The position numbers and the translations under genes were made by a program. A stretch of 64,000 bases of DNA, taken from Shumkonia mesophila (GTDB taxonomy: Bacteria > Pseudomonadota > Alphaproteobacteria > Rhodospirillales > Shumkoniaceae). The DNA lies in assembly GCF_026163695.1 (NCBI RefSeq), contig NZ_JAOTID010000001.1, positions 496,001 through 560,000 on the forward strand, written 5' to 3'. The notes beneath the pieces were generated by a model. It made no database searches. It saw nothing but the letters and a program-made list of their open reading frames with translations, and was not told the origin of the DNA. Shown in pieces: positions 8,480 to 17,445 of this stretch. The first letter of the stretch is position 1; each line of letters begins with the position of its first letter.

Positions 8480-10027
8480 ATGGTCGCCAGGGTCGGCTCC
8501 GTCGCCTTTGCCGGCATCGAGGTGCTGGATGTCGACGTCCAGGTGCAGCTGGCTTCCGGCCTGCCGGCCTTTTCCGTAGTCGGCCTGCCCGACAAGGCGG
8601 TGGGGGAAAGCCGCGAGCGGGTGCGCGCCGCGCTGCACGCCCTGGGGCTGGCGCTGCCGCCCAAGCGCATCACCGTCAACCTGTCGCCGGCCGATCTCGT
8701 CAAGGAAGGCAGCCACTTCGACCTGCCGATTGCATTGGGCGTGCTGGCCGCCATGGGGGCGTTGCCGGCCGACGAGCTCGCCGGCTATGTGGCGCTGGGC
8801 GAACTGGGGCTCGACGGCGCGCTGGCTGCGGTGTCGGGCGTGCTGCCGGCGGCCATCCACGCCAATTCCCGCGAGTGCGGCCTGATCTGCCCGGCCTCCC
8901 AGGGCGGCGAGGCGGCGTGGGCGGGCGATCTGGCGGTGCTGGCGCCTTCCAACTTGCTGGCCCTGATCAACCATTTCAAGGGAACCCAGCTGCTGGCCCG
9001 GCCACAGCCGAGGCTGGCGGCGGATCACGCGCACTACCCCGACCTCGCCGACATCAAGGGCCAGGAAACCGCCAAGCGGGCGCTGGAGATCGCCGCCGCC
9101 GGCGGGCATAACCTGTTGATGGTCGGCCCGCCGGGGGCCGGCAAGTCGATGCTGGCGGCGAGACTCCCCGGCCTGCTGCCGCCCTTGGACGCCGCCGAGG
9201 CGCTGGAGGTCAGCATGATCCACAGCCTGGCCGGCACTTTTTCCGAGGACGGGCTGGTGCGCCGCCGGCCCTTTCGCGACCCCCACCATTCGGCCTCGCT
9301 GCCGGCCCTCATCGGCGGCGGCCAGCGCGCCCGGCCGGGCGAGGTGTCGCTGGCCCATCTCGGCGTTCTTTTCCTCGACGAGTTGCCGGAATTCCAGCGC
9401 GCCGTGCTGGAATCCCTGCGCCAGCCCCTGGAAACCGGGCGCGCCACGGTGGCCCGGGCCAACGCCCACGTCACCTATCCGGCCCGCTTTCAGTTGGTCG
9501 CCGCCATGAATCCCTGCCGCTGCGGCTACCTCGACGATCCGGCCCAGGCCTGCGCCCGGGCCCCCAAGTGCGCGCAGGAATACCAGGCCAGGATCTCGGG
9601 GCCGCTGTTCGATCGCATCGACCTCAACGTCGAGGTGCCGGCGGTGAGCCCGGCCGACCTCGCCCTGCCGCCCGCCGCCGAGGGCTCGGCGGCGGTGGCG
9701 GCCCGCATCGCCGCCGCCCGGGCGTGCCAGAAGGCGCGCTACGCCGGAAACGGCGGCGACGGGCCGACGCCGCGCACCAACGCCGAGGCCGACGGCCGCC
9801 TGCTGGAACGGGTCGCCGCCCCCGACGAGGCCGGCCGCCGGCTGCTAAGCGAGGCCGCCGAGCGGCTGAAGCTGACGGCGCGTGGCTATCACCGCGTGCT
9901 GCGGGTGGCGCGCACGCTGGCCGACCTCGACGGGGCCGAGGGCGTCAGGCGCCTGCACGTCGCCGAAGCGCTTTCGTACCGCCGCATCGTACCGGGACGG
10001 GCGTTGGCTGGCGCCGGGCGCCCCTGA
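8480..10027 (+). CDS. comM: YifB/ComM-family AAA+ ATPase (Mg-chelatase-like)
   Basis: 515 residues. The N-terminal Lon-like fold domain (about 1-165) contains GLPDKAVGESRERVRAAL and NLSPADL. The AAA+ core has Walker A GPPGAGKS near residue 217 and Walker B VLFLDELPE. A Cys cluster follows (NPCRCGY, then CARAPKC), with GPLFDRIDL and a C-terminal helical lid. ComM promotes branch migration during natural transformation in Vibrio; the role in alphaproteobacteria is unknown. A GGGAG ribosome site precedes the ATG. Confidence 0.95.
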   Translation: MVARVGSVAFAGIEVLDVDVQVQLASGLPAFSVVGLPDKAVGESRERVRAALHALGLALPPKRITVNLSPADLVKEGSHFDLPIALGVLAAMGALPADELAGYVALGELGLDGALAAVSGVLPAAIHANSRECGLICPASQGGEAAWAGDLAVLAPSNLLALINHFKGTQLLARPQPRLAADHAHYPDLADIKGQETAKRALEIAAAGGHNLLMVGPPGAGKSMLAARLPGLLPPLDAAEALEVSMIHSLAGTFSEDGLVRRRPFRDPHHSASLPALIGGGQRARPGEVSLAHLGVLFLDELPEFQRAVLESLRQPLETGRATVARANAHVTYPARFQLVAAMNPCRCGYLDDPAQACARAPKCAQEYQARISGPLFDRIDLNVEVPAVSPADLALPPAAEGSAAVAARIAAARACQKARYAGNGGDGPTPRTNAEADGRLLERVAAPDEAGRRLLSEAAERLKLTARGYHRVLRVARTLADLDGAEGVRRLHVAEALSYRRIVPGRALAGAGRP

Positions 10028-10106
10028 GGCGGGGCGCGCTTGCTATTCCTTCCGGCCTATCACACTTAAGCAGCGGGAGCGCCGCGTTGTGTCAGGAGGG
10101 ATGCCC

Positions 10107-10907
10107 ATGCCATTCGTTGACCGCCCCTGCCGCCGGGGACGCCATGTGGCCGGCGCCGCCATAGCCTGTCTCGCGCTTGCCGCCGCCGGCTGCGCGGCCG
10201 ACAGCACCGGTCTGGGGTTGCGCCTGGTCCCCGAGGAGCAGGTGGTGGCGATGGGCCAGCAGAGCTGGGAGCAGCTGCGCAAGGAGGAACCCGCCAGCAA
10301 AAACGCCGCCTATCAGCGGACGGCCCAGCAGGTGGCCGCCCGGCTGCTGACCGCCAGCGGCCGGAATCCGGCCGAGTGGGAGATCGTCGTCTTCGCCAGC
10401 CAGGAGGTCAACGCCTTCGCCCTTCCCAACCGCAAGATCGGCGTCTACGAAGGCATGATGAAGCTGGTCGCGGGCGAGGCCGAACTGGCCGCCGTGATGG
10501 GCCACGAGATCGGTCACGTCGACGAGAATCACGCCGCCGAGCGGGTCAACTCGCAGGCGGCGACCGAGCTGGGCGTCAACCTGGCTGGCATCGCCCTGGG
10601 CTCGGCCAGCGGCACCGATCCGCAGGCGGTCGCCAGCCTGCTGGGGATGGGGGCGCAGGTCGGCCTGTTGCTGCCCTATTCGCGCAACCAGGAGCTGGAG
10701 GCCGATCGCCTCGGCCTTACCAGCATGGCGAAGGCCGGCTACGACCCACGCGCCGCCGTCGCGCTATGGCAGAAGATGCAGGCCCAGGGCGACCGGCCGC
10801 CGGTGTTCATGTCGACCCACCCCGGCCCCGAGCAGCGCATCCAGCGCCTTCAGCAGCTGATGCCGCAGGCGCTGGAGACCTACCGGCGAAGCGGCGGGAA
10901 GACTTGA
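10107..10907 (+). CDS. M48-family zinc metalloprotease, lipoprotein
   Basis: 266 residues. A lipoprotein signal ends in the lipobox LAAAGC. The peptidase domain carries the zinc motif HEIGH in VMGHEIGHVDENHAAERV and the third ligand Glu in NQELEADRLG. It resembles the LoiP/BepA-type M48 proteases that act on envelope proteins, here without a TPR domain. The ATG at 10107 is preferred over the one at 10101 because AGGAGG lies about 7 bases before it. Confidence 0.93.
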   Translation: MPFVDRPCRRGRHVAGAAIACLALAAAGCAADSTGLGLRLVPEEQVVAMGQQSWEQLRKEEPASKNAAYQRTAQQVAARLLTASGRNPAEWEIVVFASQEVNAFALPNRKIGVYEGMMKLVAGEAELAAVMGHEIGHVDENHAAERVNSQAATELGVNLAGIALGSASGTDPQAVASLLGMGAQVGLLLPYSRNQELEADRLGLTSMAKAGYDPRAAVALWQKMQAQGDRPPVFMSTHPGPEQRIQRLQQLMPQALETYRRSGGKT

Positions 10908-10936
10908 GCGCCGCCCTTGGCGGATGCCCCATCCGG

Positions 10937-11719
10937 TCAGGACGAATGCACGGACTCCCGTTGTCGGTCCGCGGCGAGGATCAGAAAGGGCGGGCGGCGG
11001 CGATGCAGCTCGATCTCCGGGATTGCTTTTGAGGATGGGCCGTCGACGGGCTCCGGTTCCTTCAGTCCCCGGATGGCAAAGCCGGCCTTGATGAGCCCGT
11101 TCACATAGGTCTCGATGGTGCGGTGATACTTGACCACCCCATCCACGAACCACCGGGTCCTTCGTTCACCCTCCGACCGATAGTCGTCGACCGGCCAATA
11201 GAGCGCATTGCCGAGGTCGTCGCGTACCCATCGCTGCCGGGCAAGGGCGGTGCAGATGGGGTGCTCGACCGAAAAGACGAACCGTCCGCCCGCGACGAGG
11301 ACGCCCGCCACGCGCGCAACGGCGGCGGCATAATCCCTGATGTAGTGGAGGGCCAAAGACGACACCACCACATCGAATGGTTCCCCCTCCGGATCGAGCC
11401 GCTCGATGCTTTCGCAGCGGTATGCGATCCCGGCATCGCGGGTCTGCTCGGCCGCGCAGGCCAGCATTCTTGCCGAAATATCGACGCCCACCACCGAGCG
11501 CGCGCCCAACCCCCGCGCCTTCCTGGCAAAATCGCCGAACCCGCATCCCAGGTCGAGCACGCGCAGGTCCTCGAGGGAGTCCGGCAGCATCGACCATAGG
11601 GCGGGTTGCTCGAGAACGTCGTTCAACCCCGTGCCCGTCCGCCGCAGGTTCCTATAGCCCGCGAAGAACTCGGGATCGTCGTAGATGTTCTGGGGCTCCG
11701 ACCCCTCCCTGTGTCCCAT
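10937..11719 (-). CDS. Class I SAM-dependent methyltransferase
   Basis: 260 residues with a Rossmann methyltransferase core: motif I VLDLGCGFGDFA (about 54-65), acidic residue after strand 2 in GVDIS, and motif IV FDVVVSSLALHYI. The N-terminus NIYDDPEFFAGY is typical of a small bacterial family with unknown substrates. The start at 11719 has a weak ribosome site; a TTG 12 bases upstream is an alternative. The frame stays open much further upstream, but that part overlaps two small genes in other frames and is not coding. Confidence 0.85.
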   Translation of the reverse strand: MGHREGSEPQNIYDDPEFFAGYRNLRRTGTGLNDVLEQPALWSMLPDSLEDLRVLDLGCGFGDFARKARGLGARSVVGVDISARMLACAAEQTRDAGIAYRCESIERLDPEGEPFDVVVSSLALHYIRDYAAAVARVAGVLVAGGRFVFSVEHPICTALARQRWVRDDLGNALYWPVDDYRSEGERRTRWFVDGVVKYHRTIETYVNGLIKAGFAIRGLKEPEPVDGPSSKAIPEIELHRRRPPFLILAADRQRESVHSS

Positions 11720-11754
11720 CGGCAGGCTCAATGCACATTCGGGATTGCGGCGGC

Positions 11755-11940
11755 TCAGGCCCCGGTCGGCCCCACCCTCTGCGCCCGCTTCACCACCAGC
11801 CACAGGGCATGGACCATGCCGGGCACGAAGAAGAAAAGCGTCAGGATGAGGTTGAGCCAGAAGTGGAGGCCGAGTCCGACCGTGAGGAACGCCGCCACCG
11901 GCGGCAGGAAGATCGCGAGGACGATGCGAACGACGTTCAT
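11755..11940 (-). CDS. Pmp3/YqaE-family small membrane protein
   Basis: 61 residues made of two hydrophobic helices: IVLAIFLPPVAAFL, then WLNLILTLFFFVPGMVHALW. This is the layout of the Pmp3/YqaE (UPF0057) family of membrane proteolipids linked in yeast and plants to salt stress and membrane potential. A GGAGAGG ribosome site lies 6 bases before the ATG. It sits between a methyltransferase gene and a small secreted Lys-rich protein on the same strand. Confidence 0.88.
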   Translation of the reverse strand: MNVVRIVLAIFLPPVAAFLTVGLGLHFWLNLILTLFFFVPGMVHALWLVVKRAQRVGPTGA

Positions 11941-12026
11941 GGGAACCCCTCTCCTCGTTGTCCGGCCCGGCCGCAGGCTGCCGCCGGGCCGGGCTGTTAT
12001 CATACCATGGGATACGCGCCTGACGC

Positions 12027-12290
12027 CTACTTCTTGCCCTTCTCGGTCTTGACCTTTTCCGTCTTTTTCGCCTTTTCCGTCGTCTTCGCTTTCTCGGTCT
12101 TCTCGGCCTTCGCCTTGGCGCCGGCCTGCTTGACGCATTCGTCCTTGGCCTTGGGATCGGCCAGCTTCTTGCATTCGGCCAGGGCCGCCTTGTCCTTGTC
12201 GGACTGGGCGAAGGCCGGTGTGCTGATCGACACGCCGCCGACGGACAGCGCGAAAGCCATGGCCGTGGCAACCAACAGAACTTTCTTCAT
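12027..12290 (-). CDS. Small secreted Lys-rich protein
   Basis: 87 residues. A clear signal peptide (1-28, cleavage near AFA/QS) is followed by a short region with two cysteines (LAECKKLAD, KDECVKQAG) and a strongly basic tail of imperfect repeats such as AKTTEKAKKTEK. The start at 12290 is supported by GGAGGG about 6 bases upstream. The Cys pair faintly recalls PsiF-like repeats, but I would not assign that family. It is probably periplasmic and the function is unknown. Confidence 0.75.
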   Translation of the reverse strand: MKKVLLVATAMAFALSVGGVSISTPAFAQSDKDKAALAECKKLADPKAKDECVKQAGAKAKAEKTEKAKTTEKAKKTEKVKTEKGKK

Positions 12291-12446
12291 GACATTCCCT
12301 CCGTGACAGAACGCAATCGCCGACACCTGATGCGCCAGCCGACCGACCGCCTATCTTGGGCCGGCCCCATTTCCTACGCAAGCCATGTGCCAATGGCGGC
12401 CGGCAAGGGCTTTGACACGATCCTCCGCCGGCGCTACCAAGAAGGC

Positions 12447-13421
12447 ATGCCCGTCCTGGCCCATTCCGGTTACCGGCCGCCGTTCGTCCTGTGGAACGGC
12501 CATGTGCAGACCGTCTATCCCGTGCTTTTCCGGCCCATGCCGAAGGTGAGCCCGGCCCGCGAGCGCATCGCCACGGCCGACGGCGACTTTCTCGACCTCG
12601 ACTGGCATCGGGCGGAAGGCAAGGGGCCGGCGCGCCTGGCGGTGATCCTGCACGGGCTGGAAGGCCACGCCCGCAAGAAGTACGTGGCCGGCATGGCCCG
12701 CGCGCTGACCCGCCGCGGCTGGGACGTGCTGGCCTGGAACTTCCGGGGCTGCAGCGGCGAACCCAACCGCCTGCCGCGCTATTACCACAGCGGCGACACC
12801 GCCGACCTGCATGCCGTGCTGGCCCACGGGCTCGGTCGGCGCGCCTATGCCGACGCCGTCCTGGTCGGTTTCAGCATCGGCGGCAATCAGGTGTTGAAAT
12901 ACCTGGGCGAGGATCCCGACCGGGTGCCGGCGGCGGTCCGCGCCGCCGTCGCCTTTTCGGTGCCCTGCGACCTGGCCGGCGGCGCCCGCGTGCTGGCGCG
13001 CCCGTGCAACCGGCTCTACATGGAGTACTTCCTGCGCAGCCTCAGGGCCAAGGCCCGTCTGAAGCACCGGCTGTTCGGCGGCCTGGATCTCGCCGGGCTC
13101 GACGCCATGACCACGTTCGACGCCTTCGACGAGCGCTTCACGGCGCCGCTGCATGGCTTCGCCGGGGCCGCCGACTACTACCGCCGGGCCAGCAGCCTGC
13201 CGCACCTGGCCGCCATCCGGGTGCCGACGCTGCTGGTCAACGCGCGGGACGACCCCTTCCTGTCGCCGAGCTGCTATCCGGCCGAGGCGGCGGCGGCCAA
13301 CGAACGGCTGTTCCTGGAAACGCCGATCAGCGGCGGCCACGTGGGGTTCGTCGAGCGCAACCGCGACAACCTCTACTGGTCGGAGCGCCGCGCCGTCGCC
13401 TTCCTCGAGGCCGCCGCCTGA
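12447..13421 (+). CDS. YheT-family alpha/beta hydrolase
   Basis: 324 residues. Family features are the N-terminal NGHVQTVYP, the oxyanion-side HGLEGHA, the nucleophile elbow GFSIGGNQ, the acid region NARDDPF and the late catalytic His in GGHVGF. The YheT/ABHD1-3 hydrolase family has poorly defined substrates, probably lipids or esters. The ATG at 12447 (MPVLAHSGYRPPF) follows AAGAAGG. A longer frame starts at 12303, but that extension is not typical of the family and would overlap the promoter side of the divergent small gene. Confidence 0.92.
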   Translation: MPVLAHSGYRPPFVLWNGHVQTVYPVLFRPMPKVSPARERIATADGDFLDLDWHRAEGKGPARLAVILHGLEGHARKKYVAGMARALTRRGWDVLAWNFRGCSGEPNRLPRYYHSGDTADLHAVLAHGLGRRAYADAVLVGFSIGGNQVLKYLGEDPDRVPAAVRAAVAFSVPCDLAGGARVLARPCNRLYMEYFLRSLRAKARLKHRLFGGLDLAGLDAMTTFDAFDERFTAPLHGFAGAADYYRRASSLPHLAAIRVPTLLVNARDDPFLSPSCYPAEAAAANERLFLETPISGGHVGFVERNRDNLYWSERRAVAFLEAAA

Positions 13422-13425
13422 GCGG

Positions 13426-13608
13426 CTAGTTGGCCTTCTTCTCGACCTCCTCGCCGGCCTCCTCCATGGCGTCGCCGGCGTCGTCGACCGCCTCGTCGAC
13501 TTTCTCCCCGACCTGTTCGGCCGGGCCGTCGTCGCATGCGGCGACGGTAAGCGACACCGCCGCCATCACGGCTGCGAAAGGCAACAGAATTCTCCGCGTC
13601 GGTTTCAT
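13426..13608 (-). CDS. Small acidic lipoprotein
   Basis: 60 residues. A lipoprotein signal ends in LTVAAC. The mature part after the Cys is about 35 residues, mostly Asp, Glu, Ala and Val with regular spacing (EQVGEKVDEAVDD), suggesting an amphipathic, strongly acidic helix. The gene is convergent with the YheT-like gene (4-bp gap). Similar short acidic lipoproteins are common in alphaproteobacteria but have no assigned role. Confidence is in the gene, not in a function. Confidence 0.7.
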   Translation of the reverse strand: MKPTRRILLPFAAVMAAVSLTVAACDDGPAEQVGEKVDEAVDDAGDAMEEAGEEVEKKAN

Positions 13609-13729
13609 GATCTCGTTCTCCGGTTTGGGGGGGACCGCACACGCCAGCCGCATCGGGGCGGAGCGCGGGCTTCCGGTAAAGGGGTCGAGGCGGCCAGGGG
13701 ACACCACCCCCGGCCGGTGCCGGCGTCGA

Positions 13730-14011
13730 TTACATCCTGCGGCCCAGCAGGGCGCCCAGGACCATGCCGATGCCGAAGGCCGACAGCAGCGCGGTCAGCG
13801 GACGTTCTTCGATCTGCCCGCCGACGACTTCGCGCACCTGGTGGGCCTGGTTCTGGATGCGCTCGCCGGCGTCCCGGGCATGCGCCTTGGCGCGGTCGAA
13901 GCCGTGCTCGGCCTGCCCGCGCAGGCTTCCGGTCAGTGTTTCCATTTCGGCGCGAAGCGCGGTGAAGTCCTTGCGCAGCGCCTCGAAATCCTTGGTCGTC
14001 TGATCGGCCAT
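13730..14011 (-). CDS. DUF883 (ElaB/YqjD-like) tail-anchored protein
   Basis: 93 residues. A long charged amphipathic helix (about 1-68) leads into a C-terminal glycine-rich membrane segment ending ALLGRRM, the standard DUF883 layout. In E. coli, ElaB and YqjD are stationary-phase proteins anchored in the inner membrane, and YqjD binds ribosomes. The start at 14011 follows GAGAGGAG. It is one of several very small envelope-associated genes in this stretch. Confidence 0.85.
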   Translation of the reverse strand: MADQTTKDFEALRKDFTALRAEMETLTGSLRGQAEHGFDRAKAHARDAGERIQNQAHQVREVVGGQIEERPLTALLSAFGIGMVLGALLGRRM

Positions 14012-14185
14012 GAATTCTCCTCTCGGCTTGTCGTCGGCGCCCGCGACGGATCGCAAGGGCCGCCGCCAGGGTGGTCACAGGTAGACTGTGGCCGTCCCGG
14101 GGCTATTCCCGGAGGCATGGCATCAGGCCCCGGCCCGAGCCGGGGCGGCGGTTTCAAGAGAGGGGAGGTGCCGGTATCCCCGGAC

Positions 14186-14545
14186 CTAGCGTTTCAGCAT
14201 CGGCCCCAGCGGCCTGCCGGCGAACACGTGGACGTGGAAGTGCGGCACTTCCTGGCCGGCGTCGGGACCGGTGTTGGCGAGGATGCGATAGCCGGCGTCG
14301 GCCACCCCCAGCTGGCGCGCCACCGCGCCTACCGCCCGCCAGAAGCCGGCGATCTCGGCCACGGTCCCCTGTTCGGAGAAATCGTCGAGCGATTCATAGG
14401 GCCCCTTGGGAATGACCAGGACATGGGTGGGCGCCTGCGGATGGATGTCGGGGAAAGCCATCGCGAAGCCGTCCTCGTAGATCTTCTGGCACGGGATCTC
14501 GCCGCGCAGGATGCGGGCGAAGATATTGCTGTCGTCGTAGGCCAT
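14186..14545 (-). CDS. HIT-family hydrolase (HinT-like)
   Basis: 119 residues. The histidine triad HFHVHVF is near the C-terminus, and the N-terminus NIFARILRGEIPCQKIYED is typical of HinT purine-nucleoside phosphoramidases. It follows hisE by 21 bp on the same strand as the histidine genes and may be transcribed upstream of or with them. A histidine-pathway role is not implied. Confidence 0.95.
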   Translation of the reverse strand: MAYDDSNIFARILRGEIPCQKIYEDGFAMAFPDIHPQAPTHVLVIPKGPYESLDDFSEQGTVAEIAGFWRAVGAVARQLGVADAGYRILANTGPDAGQEVPHFHVHVFAGRPLGPMLKR

Positions 14546-14566
14546 GGCTCTTTTCCCTTCCTGACT

Positions 14567-14887
14567 TCAGCGCGGACGGCGGGCCGCCTTCTCGGCCAGG
14601 CCCGAAATGCCCTCGCGGCGCCCCAGTTCCGCCCACACGTCGGCGGCGGCAACCCCGGTTTCCGCCCACAACACCAGAAGATGATACAAAAGATCGGCGC
14701 TTTCCGCCGCCACCCTTTGCGGCGATTCGGTCAGCGCCGCCCGCGCCGTTTCCCGGGCTTCCTCGGTCAGCTTGGCGGCAATGGCTTCCCGCCCCCCGGC
14801 GAACAGCCGGGCGGTATAGGAGCCGTCGGGGTCGGCGCCGCGCCGCGACTCGATGACGGCGAACAGGCGGTCGAGCCCGGCGTTCAC
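14567..14887 (-). CDS. hisE: Phosphoribosyl-ATP pyrophosphatase
   Basis: 106 residues, all-alpha MazG-like fold with [13 protein letters not shown] and [15 protein letters not shown]. It hydrolyses phosphoribosyl-ATP to phosphoribosyl-AMP, step 2 of histidine synthesis. The start is a GTG at 14887 that overlaps the hisF stop as GTGA, a sign of translational coupling. No HisI domain is fused, so the cyclohydrolase must be encoded elsewhere. Confidence 0.95.
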   Translation of the reverse strand: MNAGLDRLFAVIESRRGADPDGSYTARLFAGGREAIAAKLTEEARETARAALTESPQRVAAESADLLYHLLVLWAETGVAAADVWAELGRREGISGLAEKAARRPR

Positions 14888-15654
14888 GATCCCGCCCTGT
14901 CCTCGCGCACCGGGATGCCGGCCTTGCGCATGTGGGCCTTGGCCTCGGCGATGGTGTAGGTGCCGAAATGGAAGATCGAGGCGGCCAACACCGCCGAGGC
15001 GTGGCCCTTGATCACGCCGTCGATGAGATGATCGAGCGTGCCGACGCCGCCAGACGCGATCACCGGCACCGGCACCGCGTCGGAAATCGCCCGCGTCAGG
15101 TCGAGGTCGAAGCCGATCTTGGTGCCGTCCCTGTCCATCGAGGTCAGCAGAATTTCGCCGGCCCCCAGGCCGGTCATGCGTTTCGCCCAGCCGATGGCCT
15201 CGATACCGGTCGGCTTGCGCCCGCCGTGGGTGTAGATCTCGAAACCGTCGCCGGTGCGCTTGGCGTCCACCGCCACGACGATGCACTGGTTGCCGAATTT
15301 CTCGGCGGCCCGGCCGACGAAGTCGGGGTCGGCCACCGCCGCCGTGTTGATCGACACCTTGTCGGCGCCGGCCAGCAGCAGCTTGCGGATGTCTTCCAGC
15401 GTGCGCACGCCGCCGCCCACCGTGAGCGGCATGAAGCACTGCTCGGCGGTGCGCCGCACGACGTCGAACAGGGTGTCGCGGTTCTCGTGGCTGGCGGTGA
15501 TGTCGAGGAAGGTCAGCTCGTCCGCCCCGGCGGCGTCATAGACGCGGGCCTGCTCGACCGGGTCGCCGGCATCGATGAGGTCGACGAAGTTGACGCCCTT
15601 CACCACGCGGCCGGCCTTGACGTCGAGGCAGGGGATGATGCGCACCTTCAGCAT
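14884..15654 (-). CDS. hisF: Imidazole glycerol phosphate synthase, cyclase subunit
   Basis: 256 residues, a (beta/alpha)8 barrel with catalytic Asp residues in [17 protein letters not shown] and [16 protein letters not shown], plus phosphate-binding VGGGVR and ASGGVG. It uses ammonia from HisH to make imidazole glycerol phosphate and AICAR. It overlaps hisA by 7 bp and hisE by 4 bp, so the block is a tightly coupled operon. Confidence 0.98.
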   Translation of the reverse strand: MLKVRIIPCLDVKAGRVVKGVNFVDLIDAGDPVEQARVYDAAGADELTFLDITASHENRDTLFDVVRRTAEQCFMPLTVGGGVRTLEDIRKLLLAGADKVSINTAAVADPDFVGRAAEKFGNQCIVVAVDAKRTGDGFEIYTHGGRKPTGIEAIGWAKRMTGLGAGEILLTSMDRDGTKIGFDLDLTRAISDAVPVPVIASGGVGTLDHLIDGVIKGHASAVLAASIFHFGTYTIAEAKAHMRKAGIPVREDRAGS

Positions 15655-16397
15655 GGCGCCGCCGCCTTTCCCGCCAGCAGGGCCACCGCGGCCCGCGGAT
15701 CGATGCGCCCGTCGTAGACGGCGCGGCCGCTGATGACGCCCTCGAGCTTGCCGTCGGCCACCGCCTTGATGGCCGCCAGATCGGCCATCGAGGAAACGCC
15801 GCCCGACAGCACCACCGGGATCGATACCGCCTCGGCCATGGCCAGGGTGGCCATGATGTTGGGCCCGGCCATGGCGCCGTCGCGCGCGATGTCGGTATAG
15901 ATCAGCGCCGCCACGCCGGCGTCCTCGAAGGCGCGGGCGAGGTCCACCGCCTTCATGGCCGAAACCTCGGCCCAGCCCTCGACGGCGACGAAGCCGTCGC
16001 GGGCGTCGATGCCGACCGCCACCCGGCCGGGATGGCGCCGGCAGGCGTCCCTGACCAGGGCGGGATCGCGCACCGCGACGGTGCCGAGGATGACGCGATG
16101 GACGCCCGCCGCCAGCCAGCCCTCGATGGTGGCGAGGTCGCGGATGCCGCCGCCCAGTTCGACCGCCATGTCGACGGCGCCCAGGATGGCCTTGACCGCC
16201 GGCGCGTTGACCGGACGCCCGGCGAAGGCGCCGTTGAGATCGACCACGTGCAGCCACGTGCAGCCGGCGGCGGCGAAGGCGGCGGCCTGCGCCGCCGGAT
16301 CGTCGCCGAACACGGTGGCGCGTTTCATGTCGCCCTGGATGAGGCGCACGCACTGGCCGTCCTTGAGGTCGATGGCGGGCAGGAAGTTCATGGCCAT
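15648..16397 (-). CDS. hisA: Phosphoribosylformimino-AICAR-phosphate isomerase
   Basis: 249 residues, the paralogous barrel of HisF. The catalytic pair lies in [15 protein letters not shown] and [15 protein letters not shown]. It catalyses the Amadori rearrangement of ProFAR to PRFAR. A GAGG ribosome site lies 6 bases before the ATG at 16397; a second ATG at 16391 is an alternative. It lies between hisH (8-bp gap) and hisF (7-bp overlap). Confidence 0.97.
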   Translation of the reverse strand: MAMNFLPAIDLKDGQCVRLIQGDMKRATVFGDDPAAQAAAFAAAGCTWLHVVDLNGAFAGRPVNAPAVKAILGAVDMAVELGGGIRDLATIEGWLAAGVHRVILGTVAVRDPALVRDACRRHPGRVAVGIDARDGFVAVEGWAEVSAMKAVDLARAFEDAGVAALIYTDIARDGAMAGPNIMATLAMAEAVSIPVVLSGGVSSMADLAAIKAVADGKLEGVISGRAVYDGRIDPRAAVALLAGKAAAPC

Positions 16398-16405
16398 GGC
16401 AATCC

Positions 16406-17050
16406 TCAGGGCTTCCAGGCCAGGAAATTGGTGATCAGGCGCAGCCCCGTCCGCTGGCTTTTCTCGGGATGGAACTGGGTGCCCACCAGGTTGTCGCGGC
16501 CGACCACGGCGGCCACCAGGCCGCCGTATTCCACGCTGGCCAGCACGTGGGCCGGATCGGCACAGCGCATGGCGTAGGAATGGACGAAATAGGCATGCGC
16601 CCCGGCCTCGATGCCGGCCAGCACCGGATGATCGGGGGCCGCCACCACCAGCTCGTTCCAGCCCATGTGCGGAATCTTGAGCGCGGCGTCGGCGGGCGTC
16701 AGCGCCACCACCTCGCCCGGCAGCCAGCCGAGGCCGTCGCTGACTTCGTATTCGCGCCCCACCTCGGCCATCAGTTGCATGCCGACGCAGATGCCGAGGA
16801 AAGGCCGCCCGTCCTCGATCACCGCCTCGGTCAGGGCATCCAGCATGCCGGGCAGCGCGGCGAGCCCGCGCTTGCAGTCGGCGAACGCCCCCACCCCGGG
16901 CAGCACCACGCGCGCCGCCCGGCGCACCACCTCGGGATCGGCGGTCACCGCCACGGTTTCGGCGGAGCCAGCCTCGCGGATGGCCCGCTCGAAGGCCTTG
17001 GCGGCCGAGCGCAGGTTGCCCGACCCGTAGTCGATGAGGGCGACGGTCAT
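16406..17050 (-). CDS. hisH: Imidazole glycerol phosphate synthase, glutamine amidotransferase subunit
   Basis: 214 residues, class I glutamine amidotransferase. The nucleophile is Cys88 in LGICVGMQL, and His194/Glu196 lie in TQFHPEKSQ. It starts [13 protein letters not shown] as usual. It supplies ammonia to HisF. Its ATG overlaps the stop of the upstream DUF2628 gene as ATGA. Confidence 0.98.
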   Translation of the reverse strand: MTVALIDYGSGNLRSAAKAFERAIREAGSAETVAVTADPEVVRRAARVVLPGVGAFADCKRGLAALPGMLDALTEAVIEDGRPFLGICVGMQLMAEVGREYEVSDGLGWLPGEVVALTPADAALKIPHMGWNELVVAAPDHPVLAGIEAGAHAYFVHSYAMRCADPAHVLASVEYGGLVAAVVGRDNLVGTQFHPEKSQRTGLRLITNFLAWKP

Positions 17051-17427
17051 CCGAGCCCCCCGGTCAGCAGCGGGGCGTTGGCGAGAAAGCGCCGCAAAGC
17101 CTCGTCCTCGCCGCCGCCCATCACCACCCCTTCCTCGGAGAAACCCCGGCGTTCCAGCGTCCAGCGGCGAAGGTCGTTGGCGGTGCCGCCGATCGCCATC
17201 GCCGTGCCCAGCGAAAGCGCCGCCGCCGTCACCGCATCGAGGCCAGGCACGGCGCCCGCCGCGCCGACGGCAACGACGAGGGCGACCAGTCCCAGCGCCA
17301 CCACCCATAGCCCGTGCCACAGCGCCCACAGCGGGCCGGCCAGGAACGCCGGCCAGCAGAAGCCTTCCTTGACCAGCACGATGTCGCCGCCGTCGTCGGG
17401 CCGGAAATGGACCGTATAGATGCGCAT
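17047..17427 (-). CDS. DUF2628 membrane protein
   Basis: 126 residues. The N-terminus [10 protein letters not shown] and the segment [17 protein letters not shown] are DUF2628 hallmarks, followed by two hydrophobic helices. The C-terminal part ([13 protein letters not shown]) is soluble. It overlaps hisH by 4 bp, and a place inside histidine operons is, as I recall, common in this order. The function is unknown, and its presence here may only reflect operon history. Confidence 0.88.
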   Translation of the reverse strand: MRIYTVHFRPDDGGDIVLVKEGFCWPAFLAGPLWALWHGLWVVALGLVALVVAVGAAGAVPGLDAVTAAALSLGTAMAIGGTANDLRRWTLERRGFSEEGVVMGGGEDEALRRFLANAPLLTGGLG

Positions 17428-17445
17428 GGGTTTCCGGCGGCCTTT

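Noticed and set aside
10937-12271. A 444-residue fusion of the methyltransferase to upstream sequence
   Set aside because: The upstream part covers the Pmp3-like gene and most of the Lys-rich secreted gene in other frames and is Arg/Pro-rich; the domain begins at 11719.
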